Source of the DNA: Thiotrichaceae bacterium | GTDB taxonomy: Bacteria > Pseudomonadota > Gammaproteobacteria > Thiotrichales > Thiotrichaceae | Assembly (NCBI GenBank): GCA_026989335.1 | Contig: JALSJN010000007.1 | Span: forward strand, 1 to 64,000 | Reading direction: 5' to 3' | DNA: 64,000 nucleotides | Shown: piece after piece, positions 9,600 through 19,408 of the stretch | How positions within the stretch are numbered: position 1 is the first letter of the stretch | Layout of the letters: each line of letters starts with the position of its first letter | Made by a program: the position numbers and the translations under genes | The notes under the pieces: model-generated | The model's input: only the letters and a program-made list of their open reading frames with translations | Told to the model about the DNA's origin: nothing | The model's database searches: none

Positions 9600-10952
9600 G
9601 TGGCATCAAAGAACGCTACAAATATGCTTTCGGGCATGGGTAACATTGCAGAAATTAAACAAAGGCTTGCCTTTGTTTTTTTCGCTTTGATTATATATCG
9701 AGTCGGCACGTTTATACCTATACCTGGTGTTAATCCGGCAGCATTACAGCAGTTTTTTGATCAAACCACTGGAACTATATTGGGTGTTTTCAATATGTTC
9801 TCAGGTGGAGCATTGGAGCGTTTAAGTATATTCGCACTGGGTATAATGCCCTATATTTCTGCTTCTATAATTGTTCAGTTAATGACACATGTTATACCCA
9901 CGTTACAGCAGTTAAAGAAAGAAGGCGAGTCTGGTAAACGTAAAATTACCCAGTACACCCGTTATGGTACAGTAGGTTTGGCTTTATTCCAAAGTGTGGG
10001 GATTGCTTTAGCCCTTGGTGGTCAAGATATGGGTGGTGGTCAGACTATTGCTTTATATCCAGGAACTGGGTTTTTAATTACCACCGTCGTTTCGTTGGTT
10101 ACTGGTACTTTGTTCCTTATGTGGTTAGGTGAACAGATTACGGAACGTGGAATTGGGAACGGTATCTCACTTATTATATTCGCAGGAATTGTAGCTGGGT
10201 TACCTTCTGCAATTGGTGGTACTTTAGAACTGGCGCGAAACGGTGAACTATCTGGAGCTTTCGTTATCATATTGTTAGCACTTGCTATTTTAGTTACTGC
10301 ATTTATTGTCTTTGTAGAACGTGGTCAACGCCGTATTACTGTTAACTACGCTAACCGACAACAGGGACGTAAAATGGCTATGGGTCAATCTAGCCATTTA
10401 CCTTTAAAATTAAATATGGCAGGTGTAATACCTCCTATATTTGCTTCTAGTATTATTCTGTTTCCATCAAGTTTAGGCCGTTGGGTCTCTGATGCAAATG
10501 GTATGGAATGGCTTAAAGATTTTGTTGCTTTGTTGCAACCGGGTCAACCAATGTATGTTTTGTTTTATGCTTTAGCAATTATTTTCTTTACATTCTTCTA
10601 TACAGCCTTGGTTTTTAATTCTAGAGAAACTGCAGATAATTTAAAGAAAGCAGGAGCCTTTATACCGGGTATACGTCCGGGTAAAGAAACGGCAAAATAC
10701 ATTGATGGTGTTATGACACGATTAACTGCTGTCGGAGCCATTTATATAACTTTGGTTTGTTTGTTGCCAGAGTTTTTGATATTAGGTTGGAATGTGCCCT
10801 TCTATTTCGGAGGGACGTCGTTACTTATCATTGTTGTGGTTGTGATGGACTTTATTGCTCAAGTACAATCTCACATGATGTCGCATCAGTATGAAGGTTT
10901 GATGAAAAAAGCTAACTTTAAAGCTGGTGGGAAAAAGCCTAAGAAAAAGTAA
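9600..10952 (+). CDS. secY: Protein translocase subunit SecY
   Basis: 450 residues from a GTG start (9600) with AAAGGGG upstream. SecY is the channel of the SecYEG translocon in the inner membrane, with ten transmembrane helices. Family landmarks include [15 protein letters not shown] text near the N-terminus ([14 protein letters not shown]), [15 protein letters not shown] for helix 2, and the VEYANRQ-like cytoplasmic loop ([12 protein letters not shown]). The C-terminal tail is lysine-rich. Normal position between rplO and rpmJ. Confidence 0.98.
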   Translation: MASKNATNMLSGMGNIAEIKQRLAFVFFALIIYRVGTFIPIPGVNPAALQQFFDQTTGTILGVFNMFSGGALERLSIFALGIMPYISASIIVQLMTHVIPTLQQLKKEGESGKRKITQYTRYGTVGLALFQSVGIALALGGQDMGGGQTIALYPGTGFLITTVVSLVTGTLFLMWLGEQITERGIGNGISLIIFAGIVAGLPSAIGGTLELARNGELSGAFVIILLALAILVTAFIVFVERGQRRITVNYANRQQGRKMAMGQSSHLPLKLNMAGVIPPIFASSIILFPSSLGRWVSDANGMEWLKDFVALLQPGQPMYVLFYALAIIFFTFFYTALVFNSRETADNLKKAGAFIPGIRPGKETAKYIDGVMTRLTAVGAIYITLVCLLPEFLILGWNVPFYFGGTSLLIIVVVVMDFIAQVQSHMMSHQYEGLMKKANFKAGGKKPKKK

Positions 10953-10989
10953 TTAAATTCTTAGTTGTAAATATAGAGAGGTTTAACTC

Positions 10990-11103
10990 ATGAAGGTTCG
11001 TGCTTCTGTTAAAAAAATGTGTCGTAATTGTCGCGTCGTAAAACGTAAAGGTGTAGTGCGTGTGATCTGTACTGATCCACGTCATAAACAACGTCAAGGT
11101 TAA
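10990..11103 (+). CDS. rpmJ: 50S ribosomal protein L36 (bL36)
   Basis: 37 residues, ATG 10990 to TAA 11101-11103, with AGAGG about ten bases upstream. The sequence begins [20 protein letters not shown] and has the zinc ribbon ligands C11, C14, C27 and H32, so this is the zinc-binding form. It sits in the usual place between secY and rpsM. Confidence 0.96.
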   Translation: MKVRASVKKMCRNCRVVKRKGVVRVICTDPRHKQRQG

Positions 11104-11137
11104 GGTTTTATTAATGATGTTTTTTCTATTGATTAAC

Positions 11138-11190
11138 ACTGCGCATTCGGGTATCGTAGCCCGCTTTTCCACGCAGTCTGGAGAGTTTTG
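11138..11190 (+). promoter_or_regulatory. Candidate alpha-operon leader structure before rpsM
   Basis: ACTGCG (11138-11143) pairs with CGCAGT (11172-11177), enclosing an inner CGGG (11148-11151)/CCCG (11160-11163) hairpin. The outer stem ends just before the rpsM Shine-Dalgarno (GGAGAG). In E. coli S4 represses this operon through a folded leader overlapping the rpsM start; a matching role here is inferred from position and structure only. Confidence 0.45.
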
Positions 11191-11547
11191 ATGGCACGTA
11201 TAGCAGGTATAAATGTTCCTGATCATAAACATGCAGTTATTGCTTTAACTGCAGTTTATGGTATTGGCAGAACACGTTCGGCAAGTATTTGTGAAGCAGC
11301 TAAAGTTGCTCCTAATGCTAAAATTAGCTCCCTTTCTGAGGCGGAGCTAGAAAAAATTCGAAGCGAAGTAGGCAAGTTTATAGTAGAAGGTGACTTGCGT
11401 CGCGAAGTCTCTATGAATATCAAAAGCCTTATGGATCTCGGTTGTTATCGGGGTATTAGACACCGTCGTGGGTTACCACTGCGGGGACAGAGAACTAAGA
11501 CGAATGCACGTACCCGTAAAGGTCCACGTAAACCGATTCGTCGTTAG
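11191..11547 (+). CDS. rpsM: 30S ribosomal protein S13 (uS13)
   Basis: 118 residues from ATG 11191 ([10 protein letters not shown]); a TTG one codon upstream is ignored. GGAGAG lies eight bases before. S13 contacts P-site tRNA and the 50S subunit from the 30S head. The C-terminal [21 protein letters not shown] tail is complete. First gene of the alpha block. Confidence 0.97.
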   Translation: MARIAGINVPDHKHAVIALTAVYGIGRTRSASICEAAKVAPNAKISSLSEAELEKIRSEVGKFIVEGDLRREVSMNIKSLMDLGCYRGIRHRRGLPLRGQRTKTNARTRKGPRKPIRR

Positions 11548-11612
11548 TAAAATTTTACGATTAATAACGTTTTTTTATTAATCTTAGTTAATTTAAAAGT
11601 GGGTAAGTTAAG

Positions 11613-11999
11613 ATGGCTGTAGCCTCTAAATCACGTAAAAAAGTTAAAAAGTCGGTAAGTGACGGAATTGCACATATTCATGCAACCTTCAATAATACGA
11701 TTATCACTATAACCGATCGCCAAGGTAATGCGCTTTCATGGGCTACCGCAGGTGGTTCTGGTTTTCGTGGTTCACGAAAAAGTACACCTTTTGCAGCGCA
11801 GGTTGCTGCTGAAAAAGCAGGTGAAGCTGCAAAACAGTTTGGTTTAAAGAATCTTGATGTTCATGTGAAAGGCCCAGGTCCCGGACGCGAGTCTGCGGTT
11901 CGTGCGCTTAATAATATCGGATACAGAATCACAAACATTATTGATGTAACGCCAATCCCTCATAACGGTTGTCGCCCCCCTAAGAAACGTCGAGTGTAG
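11613..11999 (+). CDS. rpsK: 30S ribosomal protein S11 (uS11)
   Basis: 128 residues. Platform protein that holds the mRNA exit. [22 protein letters not shown] and [16 protein letters not shown] (key residues N, G, C, R, P, P) are conserved. A 65-bp gap separates it from rpsM; it contains a short AT-rich stem (TTAATAA...TTATTAAT) that may be a weak attenuator. Confidence 0.97.
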   Translation: MAVASKSRKKVKKSVSDGIAHIHATFNNTIITITDRQGNALSWATAGGSGFRGSRKSTPFAAQVAAEKAGEAAKQFGLKNLDVHVKGPGPGRESAVRALNNIGYRITNIIDVTPIPHNGCRPPKKRRV

Positions 12000-12012
12000 T
12001 CGGAGAAATATT

Positions 12013-12633
12013 ATGGCTAGATATATTGGTGCAAAGTGTAAGTTAATGCGTCGCGAAGGTACAGACTTGTACTTGAAAGGTCGCGGACGTTCACTTGAAA
12101 ATAAGTGTAATTTAGAAAAGATACCTGGCGTTCATGGTGAACGTCGTACCCGTCTTTCTGATTACGGTATACAGCTTCGTGAAAAACAAAAGGTTCGTCG
12201 TATTTACGGTGTTCTTGAGAAGCAATTTAGAAACTACTTTAAAGAAGCGGTACGTCTTAAAGGCTCAACAGGTGAAAATCTATTACAACTTTTAGAATGT
12301 CGTCTTGATAATGTTGCTTATCGTATGGGGTACGGCTCTACACGTGCAGAATGTCGTCAATTAGTTAGCCATAAAGCTATTTTAGTTAATGGTACTATTG
12401 TTAATATTGCGTCTTACCAAGTAAAAGCAGGTGATGTTGTTTCTATCCGTGAAAAAGCGAAGAAGCAGACAAGAATTGAAGATTCATTATCAGTTGCTGA
12501 TCAAATTGGATTCCCTGAATGGGTAGAAGTAGACATGAAAAAGTTTGAGGGAACGTTCAAGTCTGTACCTGAACGCGATGATTTACCTTCTGAGATTAAT
12601 GAATCTTTGATTGTTGAGTTGTACTCAAAGTAA
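12013..12633 (+). CDS. rpsD: 30S ribosomal protein S4 (uS4)
   Basis: 206 residues. Primary 16S rRNA binder and, in E. coli, repressor of the alpha operon. The N-terminal region reads [20 protein letters not shown], and the S4 RNA-binding domain is visible at about residues 95-155 ([25 protein letters not shown], key residues R, L, D, N, R, G). rpoA follows after 76 bp. Confidence 0.98.
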   Translation: MARYIGAKCKLMRREGTDLYLKGRGRSLENKCNLEKIPGVHGERRTRLSDYGIQLREKQKVRRIYGVLEKQFRNYFKEAVRLKGSTGENLLQLLECRLDNVAYRMGYGSTRAECRQLVSHKAILVNGTIVNIASYQVKAGDVVSIREKAKKQTRIEDSLSVADQIGFPEWVEVDMKKFEGTFKSVPERDDLPSEINESLIVELYSK

Positions 12634-12709
12634 AACTAAACTGATGTTTGACTAAGTCCTTTGATTGGGCTTATGTCTGCGTTCTAAGAAATATTGAGGT
12701 TTAAATACT

Positions 12710-13708
12710 GTGTCTAAATCAACTGATTTACTCAAACCCCGTAATATTCAGGTCAAAGATCTGGGTAATTACACATCTAAAATTGTCTTAGAGCCTCTTG
12801 AACGTGGCTTTGGTCATACTTTGGGTAATGCTCTGCGTAGAATTTTATTATCTTCAATCCCTGGTTGTGCTGTTACTGAAGTACAAATTACAGGTGTTGA
12901 GCATGAATATACAGCTATTGATGGTGTTCAAGAAGATGTAGTTAATATCTTACTTAACCTAAAGAAGCTCGCTTTTCGTTTAAATACAAAAGATGAAGTT
13001 ACTTTAGAAGTTCGCAAAAAAGGACCTTGTGTTATAACAGCTGCTGATATTCAGCTCGATCATGATGCTGAAATAGTTGATCCTGATGCCATAATTGCAA
13101 CCCTTACCACAGACGTTGAATTTGAAATGTCTATGAAAGTTGAAAAAAGTCGAGGTTATCAGCCTGCATCTGTACGTCGTGGTCCTGACTCACCTGAGTT
13201 ACCTTTAGGTACACTTTTGTTAGATGCTTCATTTAGTCCGATTGTTCGAATCTCATACGAGGTTGATAATGCTCGTGTTGAGAATAGAACTGACTTAGAT
13301 AAGTTAATTATCGAATTACAGTCAGATGGATCGATTGACCCTGAAGAAACAATTAGTGATGCTGCTACAATTTTGCATGAGCAACTCGCTGTCTTCTTTG
13401 ATCTTACTATCATCGAGCCTGAGTTAATTGTAGAACCAGAGCCTGAAATTGACCCAGTTCTATTACGCCCTGTTGATGATTTAGAATTGACAGTACGTTC
13501 TGCTAACTGTCTTAAGGCAGAACAAGTTTATTATATCGGTGATCTTGTTCAGAAAACGGAAGTTGAGTTATTGAAAACTCCAAATCTAGGTAAAAAATCA
13601 CTCACTGAAATTAAAGATATATTAGCTTCTCATGGCTTAACACTTGGAGCGAGACTTGAAAATTGGCCGCCTGCTAGTTCAGACGCTACCGAAGTAAGAG
13701 TAGGTTAA
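12710..13708 (+). CDS. rpoA: RNA polymerase subunit alpha
   Basis: 332 residues from a GTG start at 12710, slightly longer than the E. coli protein. The N-terminal dimerisation domain has [23 protein letters not shown] (key residues [10 protein letters not shown]), and the C-terminal domain that binds UP elements and activators has [17 protein letters not shown] and the [13 protein letters not shown] helix. AGGT lies upstream. Located between rpsD and rplQ as usual. Confidence 0.98.
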   Translation: MSKSTDLLKPRNIQVKDLGNYTSKIVLEPLERGFGHTLGNALRRILLSSIPGCAVTEVQITGVEHEYTAIDGVQEDVVNILLNLKKLAFRLNTKDEVTLEVRKKGPCVITAADIQLDHDAEIVDPDAIIATLTTDVEFEMSMKVEKSRGYQPASVRRGPDSPELPLGTLLLDASFSPIVRISYEVDNARVENRTDLDKLIIELQSDGSIDPEETISDAATILHEQLAVFFDLTIIEPELIVEPEPEIDPVLLRPVDDLELTVRSANCLKAEQVYYIGDLVQKTEVELLKTPNLGKKSLTEIKDILASHGLTLGARLENWPPASSDATEVRVG

Positions 13709-13761
13709 GCTACTAATTTTGTTTATACCAAGTAATTGTAACTATTTAGAAGGTTTTAGAA

Positions 13762-14142
13762 ATGCGTCATCGTAAAATTGGTCGTCAACTTAGTCGTAAC
13801 AGTAGTCATCGTAAAGCCACTTTGCAGAGTCTCTCTGTCGCGCTTATCAAGTATGGTGCAATAAAAACTACCGTTGCTAAAGCTAAAGAACTACGTCGTG
13901 TAGCTGAGCCATTAATTACACGTTCTAAAAATGATTCTGTGCATAATCGTAGAACGGCTTTTTCACGTTTACGAGATAAGGAAGTTGTTGGAATACTTTT
14001 TAATGATCTTGGCCCTCGTTATAAAGAGCGCCCAGGTGGATATACACGTATTATTAAATGTGGTTACAGAGCGGGCGATAATGCGCCTATGGCTCTCATT
14101 GAACTGGTTGATCGTCCTGAGCCTGATGCTGCTACCTCTTAA
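13762..14142 (+). CDS. rplQ: 50S ribosomal protein L17 (bL17)
   Basis: 126 residues. [19 protein letters not shown] and the [20 protein letters not shown] segment match the family; the end ([19 protein letters not shown]) is complete. Last gene of the ribosomal super-operon, 20 bp before the terminator. Confidence 0.98.
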   Translation: MRHRKIGRQLSRNSSHRKATLQSLSVALIKYGAIKTTVAKAKELRRVAEPLITRSKNDSVHNRRTAFSRLRDKEVVGILFNDLGPRYKERPGGYTRIIKCGYRAGDNAPMALIELVDRPEPDAATS

Positions 14143-14162
14143 TCATTATTTGAGATACATAG

Positions 14163-14200
14163 ACATAAAAAAATCGAGCTCAAGCTCGATTTTTTTATGT
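14163..14200. terminator. Terminator of the ribosomal super-operon
   Basis: A perfect 18-bp inverted repeat, 14163-14180 and 14183-14200, with only CA between the arms. The GC core is ATCGAGC/GCTCGAT flanked by seven A on the left and seven T on the right, so it can work as an intrinsic terminator for either strand. Confidence 0.93.
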
Positions 14201-14481
14201 CTTAATTTTGCTTTTTTAATTTAGCTTAAACGTTTAGGGTTAGACCCTTTATTTATATAATTTATCTTTATCGTTACTTTGCAGGAGACGAAGATGAATA
14301 AACCTCAAGACCACTAAAATAGGGTAAATTTTTTTGATTGCGGCGGGTAACGAAGTTAATAATGAGTTTCGACATGTTCTCAAGTGTTTTTCACGAGCTA
14401 ACGCTTTGCTGTTAAAATAGATAACTAGATTATCAGAGAGTCTCAGGTGTACTGTTCATTGACTCATGCCAAGATTACTAG
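14201..14481. other. Intergenic region with promoter-like and mini-ORF signals
   Basis: No convincing gene. It contains a small hairpin (AGGGT/ACCCT, 14236-14248), a TATAAT at 14256-14261 without a good -35, and AGGAG (14283-14287) seven bases before an ATG at 14294 that opens only seven codons (MNKPQDH, stop 14315-14317). This could be a leader peptide or the remnant of a lost gene; neither is supported further. Confidence 0.4.
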
Positions 14482-14739
14482 CTATAAAGGATAAATTTTT
14501 TTCCCCTTACTGCTTATTCGTATGGAGATTTCTTTATCTCTTTCGTCATTAAAAACTTTGAACTTCATACCACACCACGATTCTAGTTCTTGGGTAAATA
14601 ATTCAATTTTCTTATCTTCTAAATCTACCATTAAATAGACAAACTCATCACCAGTATCTATAAGTATATAACAATACTCTATATTTTTTAATAAACAGAT
14701 TCTTCGAATGGTTTCTAAGTTGGGTGTGGTATTCGCCAT
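14482..14739 (-). CDS. Small protein of unknown function
   Basis: 85 residues, read leftwards from ATG at 14739. I do not recognise a family. The composition looks like a real alpha/beta protein: an amphipathic start (LETIRRICLLKNIE), alternating strands (YCYILIDTGDEFVYLMVDL) and a charged C-terminal half (FNDERDKEISIRI). It has no membrane segment or signal peptide. No strong Shine-Dalgarno is visible. It is divergent from the membrane protein gene at 14831, separated by 91 bp. Confidence 0.5.
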   Translation of the reverse strand: MANTTPNLETIRRICLLKNIEYCYILIDTGDEFVYLMVDLEDKKIELFTQELESWCGMKFKVFNDERDKEISIRISSKGKKIYPL

Positions 14740-14770
14740 AATTCATTGTACTCTGTTTGATAGAAGTCAT

Positions 14771-14798
14771 TTGACAGGCCTTAGTTTACCTATACACT
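14771..14798 (+). promoter_or_regulatory. Sigma-70 promoter for the membrane protein-bioB pair
   Basis: A perfect -35 hexamer TTGACA (14771-14776) is followed after 16 bp by TACACT (14793-14798). Transcription would begin about 25 bases before the ATG at 14831. Confidence 0.55.
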
Positions 14799-14830
14799 CT
14801 TTGCATTGTTATCTTTTGAATAATTTATAT

Positions 14831-15211
14831 ATGAACGGTCAAGACTCAAATATTGTCACTGCAAATGCCTCAAAAAAAAGCGCTAAAACTTTTCATTATG
14901 GAAATATAGTTTCAGTTTTAATTCCGTTTCCTTTTTTTATCTTTTGGTTTGGTGCGTCAATGTTTGTTTATGCTATGTATCGTCATCACCCCAATAGTCG
15001 AGTGGGTTTTCACACTCAAAAAGCGGCGTATTATTACTATGCATTAGCGGGTTTATTGGTTCCTGTTTTAACGTTTACATCCGGTGATTTCTTTACACAG
15101 TATTGGTGGTTACTCTGGGGGTTCTGTATACTTGCTTTAATTCCAATCTCTATTTATTCGATCATTAAAATTAATAAGGAAGATTGGCACGATGTACATA
15201 TTAAGGATTGA
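14831..15211 (+). CDS. Small integral membrane protein, DUF4870-like
   Basis: 126 residues from ATG 14831. The reading frame stays open upstream to 14708, but the promoter at 14771-14798 makes 14831 the better start. Three hydrophobic segments are visible: [36 protein letters not shown] and [17 protein letters not shown]. Between the first two is [16 protein letters not shown], which resembles the loop of DUF4870/Tic20-like membrane proteins; this resemblance is weak. Function unknown. Its stop lies 3 bp before the bioB start, so co-expression with bioB is likely. Confidence 0.7.
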   Translation: MNGQDSNIVTANASKKSAKTFHYGNIVSVLIPFPFFIFWFGASMFVYAMYRHHPNSRVGFHTQKAAYYYYALAGLLVPVLTFTSGDFFTQYWWLLWGFCILALIPISIYSIIKINKEDWHDVHIKD

Positions 15212-15213
15212 TA

Positions 15214-16194
15214 ATGACAGATCTTAGAAACAACTGGAAATTAAACGAAATTGAAGCGCTATTTGAGCTTCCCTTTAACGACTTGCTGTTTCAGTCCCAC
15301 TCTATTCACCGCTCTAATTTCAAACCAAATGAGGTGCAAATTAGTACTTTATTAAGTATTAAAACAGGTGCTTGTCCTGAAGATTGCTCTTACTGCTCTC
15401 AAAGTGCCCGCAATGATACAGGGCTTGAAAGAGAACGTTTATTGCCATTAGATGAAGTCATTAGTGCTGCAAATGAAGCTAAAAAAAATGGTGCAACTCG
15501 TTTTTGTATGGGCGCAGCTTGGCGAAACCCTACCGAAAAAAGTCTCAATCATGTAATTGATATGGTTGAAGCGGTGAAAGCTTTGGATATGGAAACCTGT
15601 GTAACACTTGGTATGCTTGAAAAAAAGCAAGCACTACGTTTGAAAGATTCCGGACTTGATTATTATAATCATAACTTAGATACATCACCTGAATTTTACG
15701 GCACGGTCATATCAACTCGTACTTATCAAGATAGGTTGGATACGCTGGAGCATGTTAGAGAAGCAGGAATCAATGTTTGTTCAGGCGGAATTTTAGGCAT
15801 GGGGGAAACACGCAGAGACCGTGCTCGGCTATTACAAGAGCTTGCTAATTTACCCGAGCAGCCTCAATCAGTGCCTATTAACGATCTAGTTCAAATCCAA
15901 GGAACACCTTTAGATGGAATCGATAAGTTAGACTCTTTTGAATTTATCCGTACCATTGCGGTAGCACGAATATTAATGCCAAAGGCTTACGTTAGGTTAT
16001 CAGCAGGGCGTACAGAGATGAATGATGAAACTCAGGCGCTTTGCTTTTTTGCAGGTGCAAATTCGATGTTCTATGGTGATCGTTTGCTTACTACCGATAA
16101 CCCTGATGAAAACCACGATCAGAAATTATTTAAACGTTTAGGAATACAAAGTGAAAAACAAGCTGTTTCTATACCTGCAAGTTTAAACGCATAA
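15214..16194 (+). CDS. bioB: Biotin synthase
   Basis: 326 residues. Radical-SAM enzyme that inserts sulfur into dethiobiotin, the last step of biotin synthesis. The SAM-binding [4Fe-4S] cysteines are C54, C58 and C61 in [14 protein letters not shown]; the [10 protein letters not shown] segment and the RLSAGRTEM segment with the [2Fe-2S] ligand arginine are intact. ATG 15214 is chosen over an in-frame TTG at 15208 because AAGGA (15203-15207) is correctly spaced. No other bio genes are in the window. Confidence 0.97.
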   Translation: MTDLRNNWKLNEIEALFELPFNDLLFQSHSIHRSNFKPNEVQISTLLSIKTGACPEDCSYCSQSARNDTGLERERLLPLDEVISAANEAKKNGATRFCMGAAWRNPTEKSLNHVIDMVEAVKALDMETCVTLGMLEKKQALRLKDSGLDYYNHNLDTSPEFYGTVISTRTYQDRLDTLEHVREAGINVCSGGILGMGETRRDRARLLQELANLPEQPQSVPINDLVQIQGTPLDGIDKLDSFEFIRTIAVARILMPKAYVRLSAGRTEMNDETQALCFFAGANSMFYGDRLLTTDNPDENHDQKLFKRLGIQSEKQAVSIPASLNA

Positions 16195-16254
16195 TTAGCT
16201 AAATTTTTGAGAGATACAAGGCTTTGCTTAAGCTTCTATAAAGGCTATTTATAG

Positions 16255-16260
16255 TATAAT
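16255..16260 (+). promoter_or_regulatory. -10 element before pilY1
   Basis: A perfect TATAAT lies 32 bp before the pilY1 ATG. No good -35 is seen at 16-18 bp (GCTTCT at 16232-16237), so an activator may be needed, as for many minor pilin operons. Confidence 0.4.
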
Positions 16261-16292
16261 AATCCATTTAGCCTTATAAATAATAAATATAG

Positions 16293-18356
16293 ATGCGCCA
16301 ATTACTTTGCAGGAAATATTCGTTAAATACTCAGGGTTCCCATAAAGCGAGTGTTATTTTTCTGTGCTCGTTATCGTTTTTTTCTCAGAGTTTTGCTGAT
16401 AATACTACCTGTTTAACGGAGTACTCTCATGCACAAGACACGTTAACAAGCTTTTTAGCATCTAGTATCCTTATCCCTGGCGAACCTTCTCTTATTTATC
16501 AAACTCACTTTGACAGGAGTAGCTGGCAGGGCGATTTAGTTGCCGTTAGTTTGAATGATTCAGGTGAGACAATGGCTGGTAAGTCAGAACTCTGGCGCGC
16601 ATCAGAAGTTCGAAGTACTGAACGTAAGGTGTTTTCTATTAATCCAGATATTAATCACACATATCAAGGTATTGAGCTGTCATGGGAGAAACTTAATAAA
16701 CGCCAAAAAAAGCACCTAAAAGCTAAGAATACTGATAACCTTGCAAAGAAACGGCTCGCATGGCTGATAGGAAATAAAGGAGGGGAAGTACCTCAGCTTA
16801 GAAAAAAATCGCATATTCTGGGTGATATTTCAAGTTCAAATATTAGTCTTTTAAGTCGCCAAACAGACTTTGGTTATTCTGAAATAGAGGATAAGCAAGG
16901 TAAACACTACGTAAACTTTTTAAATCAACAATCACACCAGCAACAGGCTGTTTTTGTCGGATCGAATGGTGGTGCATTACATGCCTTTGATACGCTTAAT
17001 GGTAATGAGCTATTTGCTTATGTACCGAATACCGTTTTACCCAAAATTGCCATTATTAGTCAGCCTAATTATGGCTGTCAAAGTATGGGTTGTTTACCGC
17101 ATGAACCTCTAGTTGATGGGAAAAGTACGGTGGCAGATGCCTACTTTGGCGATAACTGGCATTCGATTCTCATTGGTACTTTAGGGCTTGGTGGTAAAGG
17201 GCTATATGCCTTAGACGTGACTGATGTTGAACACTTTAGCGAGAGAAATGTTCTATGGGAAGTTTCCACTCAAAATACCCACATTGATAGCATCACTTAT
17301 AAACAATACTTGGGTTTTATCAATCAACAAGCCAGTATTGTACGATTAAAAAGTGGTCGCTGGGTTGTGATTGTGGGTAATGGTTCTGCGAGCGTTAAGC
17401 AGCAAGCCGTATTGTTCATCATTGATTTGGAAACAGGGCATTTGATTAAAACACTCAATACTCAAACGGGTTCTGCGAAACGGCCAAACGGTTTATCAGC
17501 TCCCATTGGTATCGATACTAATGACGATAAAAGTGTAGATCGTATTTATGCGGGTGATCTTTTAGGTAATGTATGGCGTTTTGACCTTGATAATTTGGAT
17601 CCTGAGAAGTGGTCAGTCGCTTTTGGTAGAAGACCTTTATTTCGTGCTTGTGAAGATAGAGCCTGTAAGAAGCCACAAGCTATTAAGGCCAAGTTACAAG
17701 TCGGTGATCATCCGAAAAGGGGTGTTATGATCTATTTTGGTACGCATCAAAACTCTTCTGAACAAGTTTCCACCGTTAATAGTTTCTACGCTATTCGTGA
17801 TAACGATCACCGTGTGCTATCAACTAAACACCTAGTAGAACAAAAAATACTACAACAGCATAGTGTTGGATCTTCATTGGAGATGCGGGTTACTTCCAAT
17901 TTCGATGTGAATTATAAAAACAAACAAGGCTGGATGCTTAAGTTGGGGAAAGATTTTTCTCAATTAACTGGGGAGCGTGTAAGCACACAAGTACTATTGC
18001 GTGAAGGTGAGTTAGTGATTGGTACTGAAATACCTGTCGGGACTTCGTGTAAAGCTTATCAAAGTCGCTGGATAATGAAGCTGAATGCTTTACAGGGAAA
18101 ACGACTTCAAAGAATTACCTTTGATACAAATCATGATAATAAATTAACAATTGAAGACAATGTTGATTACGCTAGACAGTCTACTATTGTTTCTGGTATT
18201 CGCTTAACGGGATCAGTGGCAGCAAGCCCTGTTATTTTTGGTTCGAGTAAGCATACCGAATCTTTACTAAGCATTATGGGTGATGGTACGCTTAAATTAC
18301 TCAAAACCTCAACAACCTCTTCATCAGGTAGGGTTTCTTGGCGTCAATTACGTTAA
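16293..18356 (+). CDS. pilY1: Short PilY1-type pilus tip protein
   Basis: 687 residues. It carries a signal peptide (hydrophobic SVIFLCSLSFFSQSFA, cut near DN) and the PilY1/PilC C-terminal beta-propeller: FVGSNGGALHAFDTLNG, GDNWHSILIGTLGLGGKGLYALDV and YAGDLLGNVWRFDL. An EF-hand-like calcium loop DTNDDKSVD starts at D408; another Asp-rich loop (DTNHDNKLT) lies near residue 610. PilY1 proteins are often over 1000 residues with an N-terminal von Willebrand-like domain; that part is missing here. It leads a minor-pilin operon, so a role at the type IV pilus tip is likely. Confidence 0.88.
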   Translation: MRQLLCRKYSLNTQGSHKASVIFLCSLSFFSQSFADNTTCLTEYSHAQDTLTSFLASSILIPGEPSLIYQTHFDRSSWQGDLVAVSLNDSGETMAGKSELWRASEVRSTERKVFSINPDINHTYQGIELSWEKLNKRQKKHLKAKNTDNLAKKRLAWLIGNKGGEVPQLRKKSHILGDISSSNISLLSRQTDFGYSEIEDKQGKHYVNFLNQQSHQQQAVFVGSNGGALHAFDTLNGNELFAYVPNTVLPKIAIISQPNYGCQSMGCLPHEPLVDGKSTVADAYFGDNWHSILIGTLGLGGKGLYALDVTDVEHFSERNVLWEVSTQNTHIDSITYKQYLGFINQQASIVRLKSGRWVVIVGNGSASVKQQAVLFIIDLETGHLIKTLNTQTGSAKRPNGLSAPIGIDTNDDKSVDRIYAGDLLGNVWRFDLDNLDPEKWSVAFGRRPLFRACEDRACKKPQAIKAKLQVGDHPKRGVMIYFGTHQNSSEQVSTVNSFYAIRDNDHRVLSTKHLVEQKILQQHSVGSSLEMRVTSNFDVNYKNKQGWMLKLGKDFSQLTGERVSTQVLLREGELVIGTEIPVGTSCKAYQSRWIMKLNALQGKRLQRITFDTNHDNKLTIEDNVDYARQSTIVSGIRLTGSVAASPVIFGSSKHTESLLSIMGDGTLKLLKTSTTSSSGRVSWRQLR

Positions 18357-18368
18357 GCCTAATTTGAA

Positions 18369-18914
18369 ATGAATAATAACAATAAAAATAGAGTCGGAGG
18401 CTTCACGCTCATTGATCAAATGATTGTGGTATCAATTGTGATGATTTTAGCGGGTCAAGCGCTTCCGAGTATTTCCTCTATTTTCAAAAATCATCAAATA
18501 GCCAGTGTCTATAACGAGGCATTAGCAGCGCTTAATTATGCACGAAGTATTGCTGTGACAAGTGGTACATGGGCAGTACTGTGTAAAAGCAATCAAGCAG
18601 GAACTGCCTGCGCAACCTCACAAAATACGGCATGGACAAATGGTTGGATTGTATTTGAGGATGCCGACAATAATGGTGTAATAAATACAGGAGAGCGAGT
18701 TTATTTAAAAAATAATACGCTACCCTCACAAATATTGATAAATTATTCACGTAATAAGCAACGCATCAGTTACTCTGCAGAAGGCTATGCCGTAGGATAT
18801 AACGGTAAAATAAGTTTTTGCGATCTACAAAAACACATTATTAAAACGATGGTACTCTCAAATTCAGGGCGAATTCGGTTGGCGCAGAGCCATGAGTTAG
18901 GACGATGCGAATGA
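18369..18914 (+). CDS. fimT: FimT/GspH-type minor prepilin
   Basis: 181 residues. A type III prepilin leader ends at G11, cleaved before F12 (VGG/FTLIDQMIVVSIVMIL). The hydrophobic helix and the GspH-like C-terminal domain (ALAALNYARSIAVTSG, then GWIVFEDADNNGV) are present. Position +5, nearly always glutamate in pilins, is aspartate (D16). Two cysteine pairs may form disulfides. Starts 12 bp after pilY1 and overlaps pilV by 4 bp. Confidence 0.88.
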   Translation: MNNNNKNRVGGFTLIDQMIVVSIVMILAGQALPSISSIFKNHQIASVYNEALAALNYARSIAVTSGTWAVLCKSNQAGTACATSQNTAWTNGWIVFEDADNNGVINTGERVYLKNNTLPSQILINYSRNKQRISYSAEGYAVGYNGKISFCDLQKHIIKTMVLSNSGRIRLAQSHELGRCE

Positions 18915-19408
18915 GTAGGCAGTGCATTTGGCAGCAAGGTTTTTCATTAATAGAAGTTCTTGTTGCTCTGGCGGTTATTTCGATTGGCTTATTGGGACTG
19001 GTGGGTTTACAAACACAGACTCAAAAAATTAGTAGTAATGCTTATTATCAGACGCAAGCCGTTATTATTTCACATGATATGGCGGAAAGAATACGCGCGA
19101 ACTCTAGCTCTTCTTACCAACAACTGTACCACTTAAAGCAAGCTGTAAAATTCAATCGTTGCCGTACCCAAACAGGGTGTAACCCTCAAAGCATGGCTAA
19201 AAATGACCTCTTTGAATGGCATGAAACGATTAAACAGCAACTGCCACAAGGCGTAGGAGTCGTGTGCATAGACTCAACCCCAAGTGATGGTAGCCCCAGT
19301 GCTTCTGCTTGTGATCATCAAGGTACACATTACGCTATTAAGTTATGGTGGTATGACAGCGCTGCTAATAAAATTCAACGTAGTGTCATCAGGAAGAGAG
19401 CTGAATGA
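18911..19408 (+). CDS. pilV: Type IV pilus minor pilin PilV
   Basis: 165 residues from ATG 18911, which overlaps the fimT stop and has AGGA eight bases upstream; ATG 18905 is in frame but too close to that site. The prepilin motif QQG/FSLIEVLVALAVISIGLLGL has cleavage after G10 and the usual E15 (+5). Followed by the SHDMAERIRAN segment typical of PilV. Minor pilins of this kind prime pilus assembly with PilY1. Confidence 0.92.
   Translation: MSRQCIWQQGFSLIEVLVALAVISIGLLGLVGLQTQTQKISSNAYYQTQAVIISHDMAERIRANSSSSYQQLYHLKQAVKFNRCRTQTGCNPQSMAKNDLFEWHETIKQQLPQGVGVVCIDSTPSDGSPSASACDHQGTHYAIKLWWYDSAANKIQRSVIRKRAE

Noticed and set aside
9308..9709. A 133-codon minus-strand frame over rplO and secY
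   Set aside because: It is a shadow of two well-supported genes.
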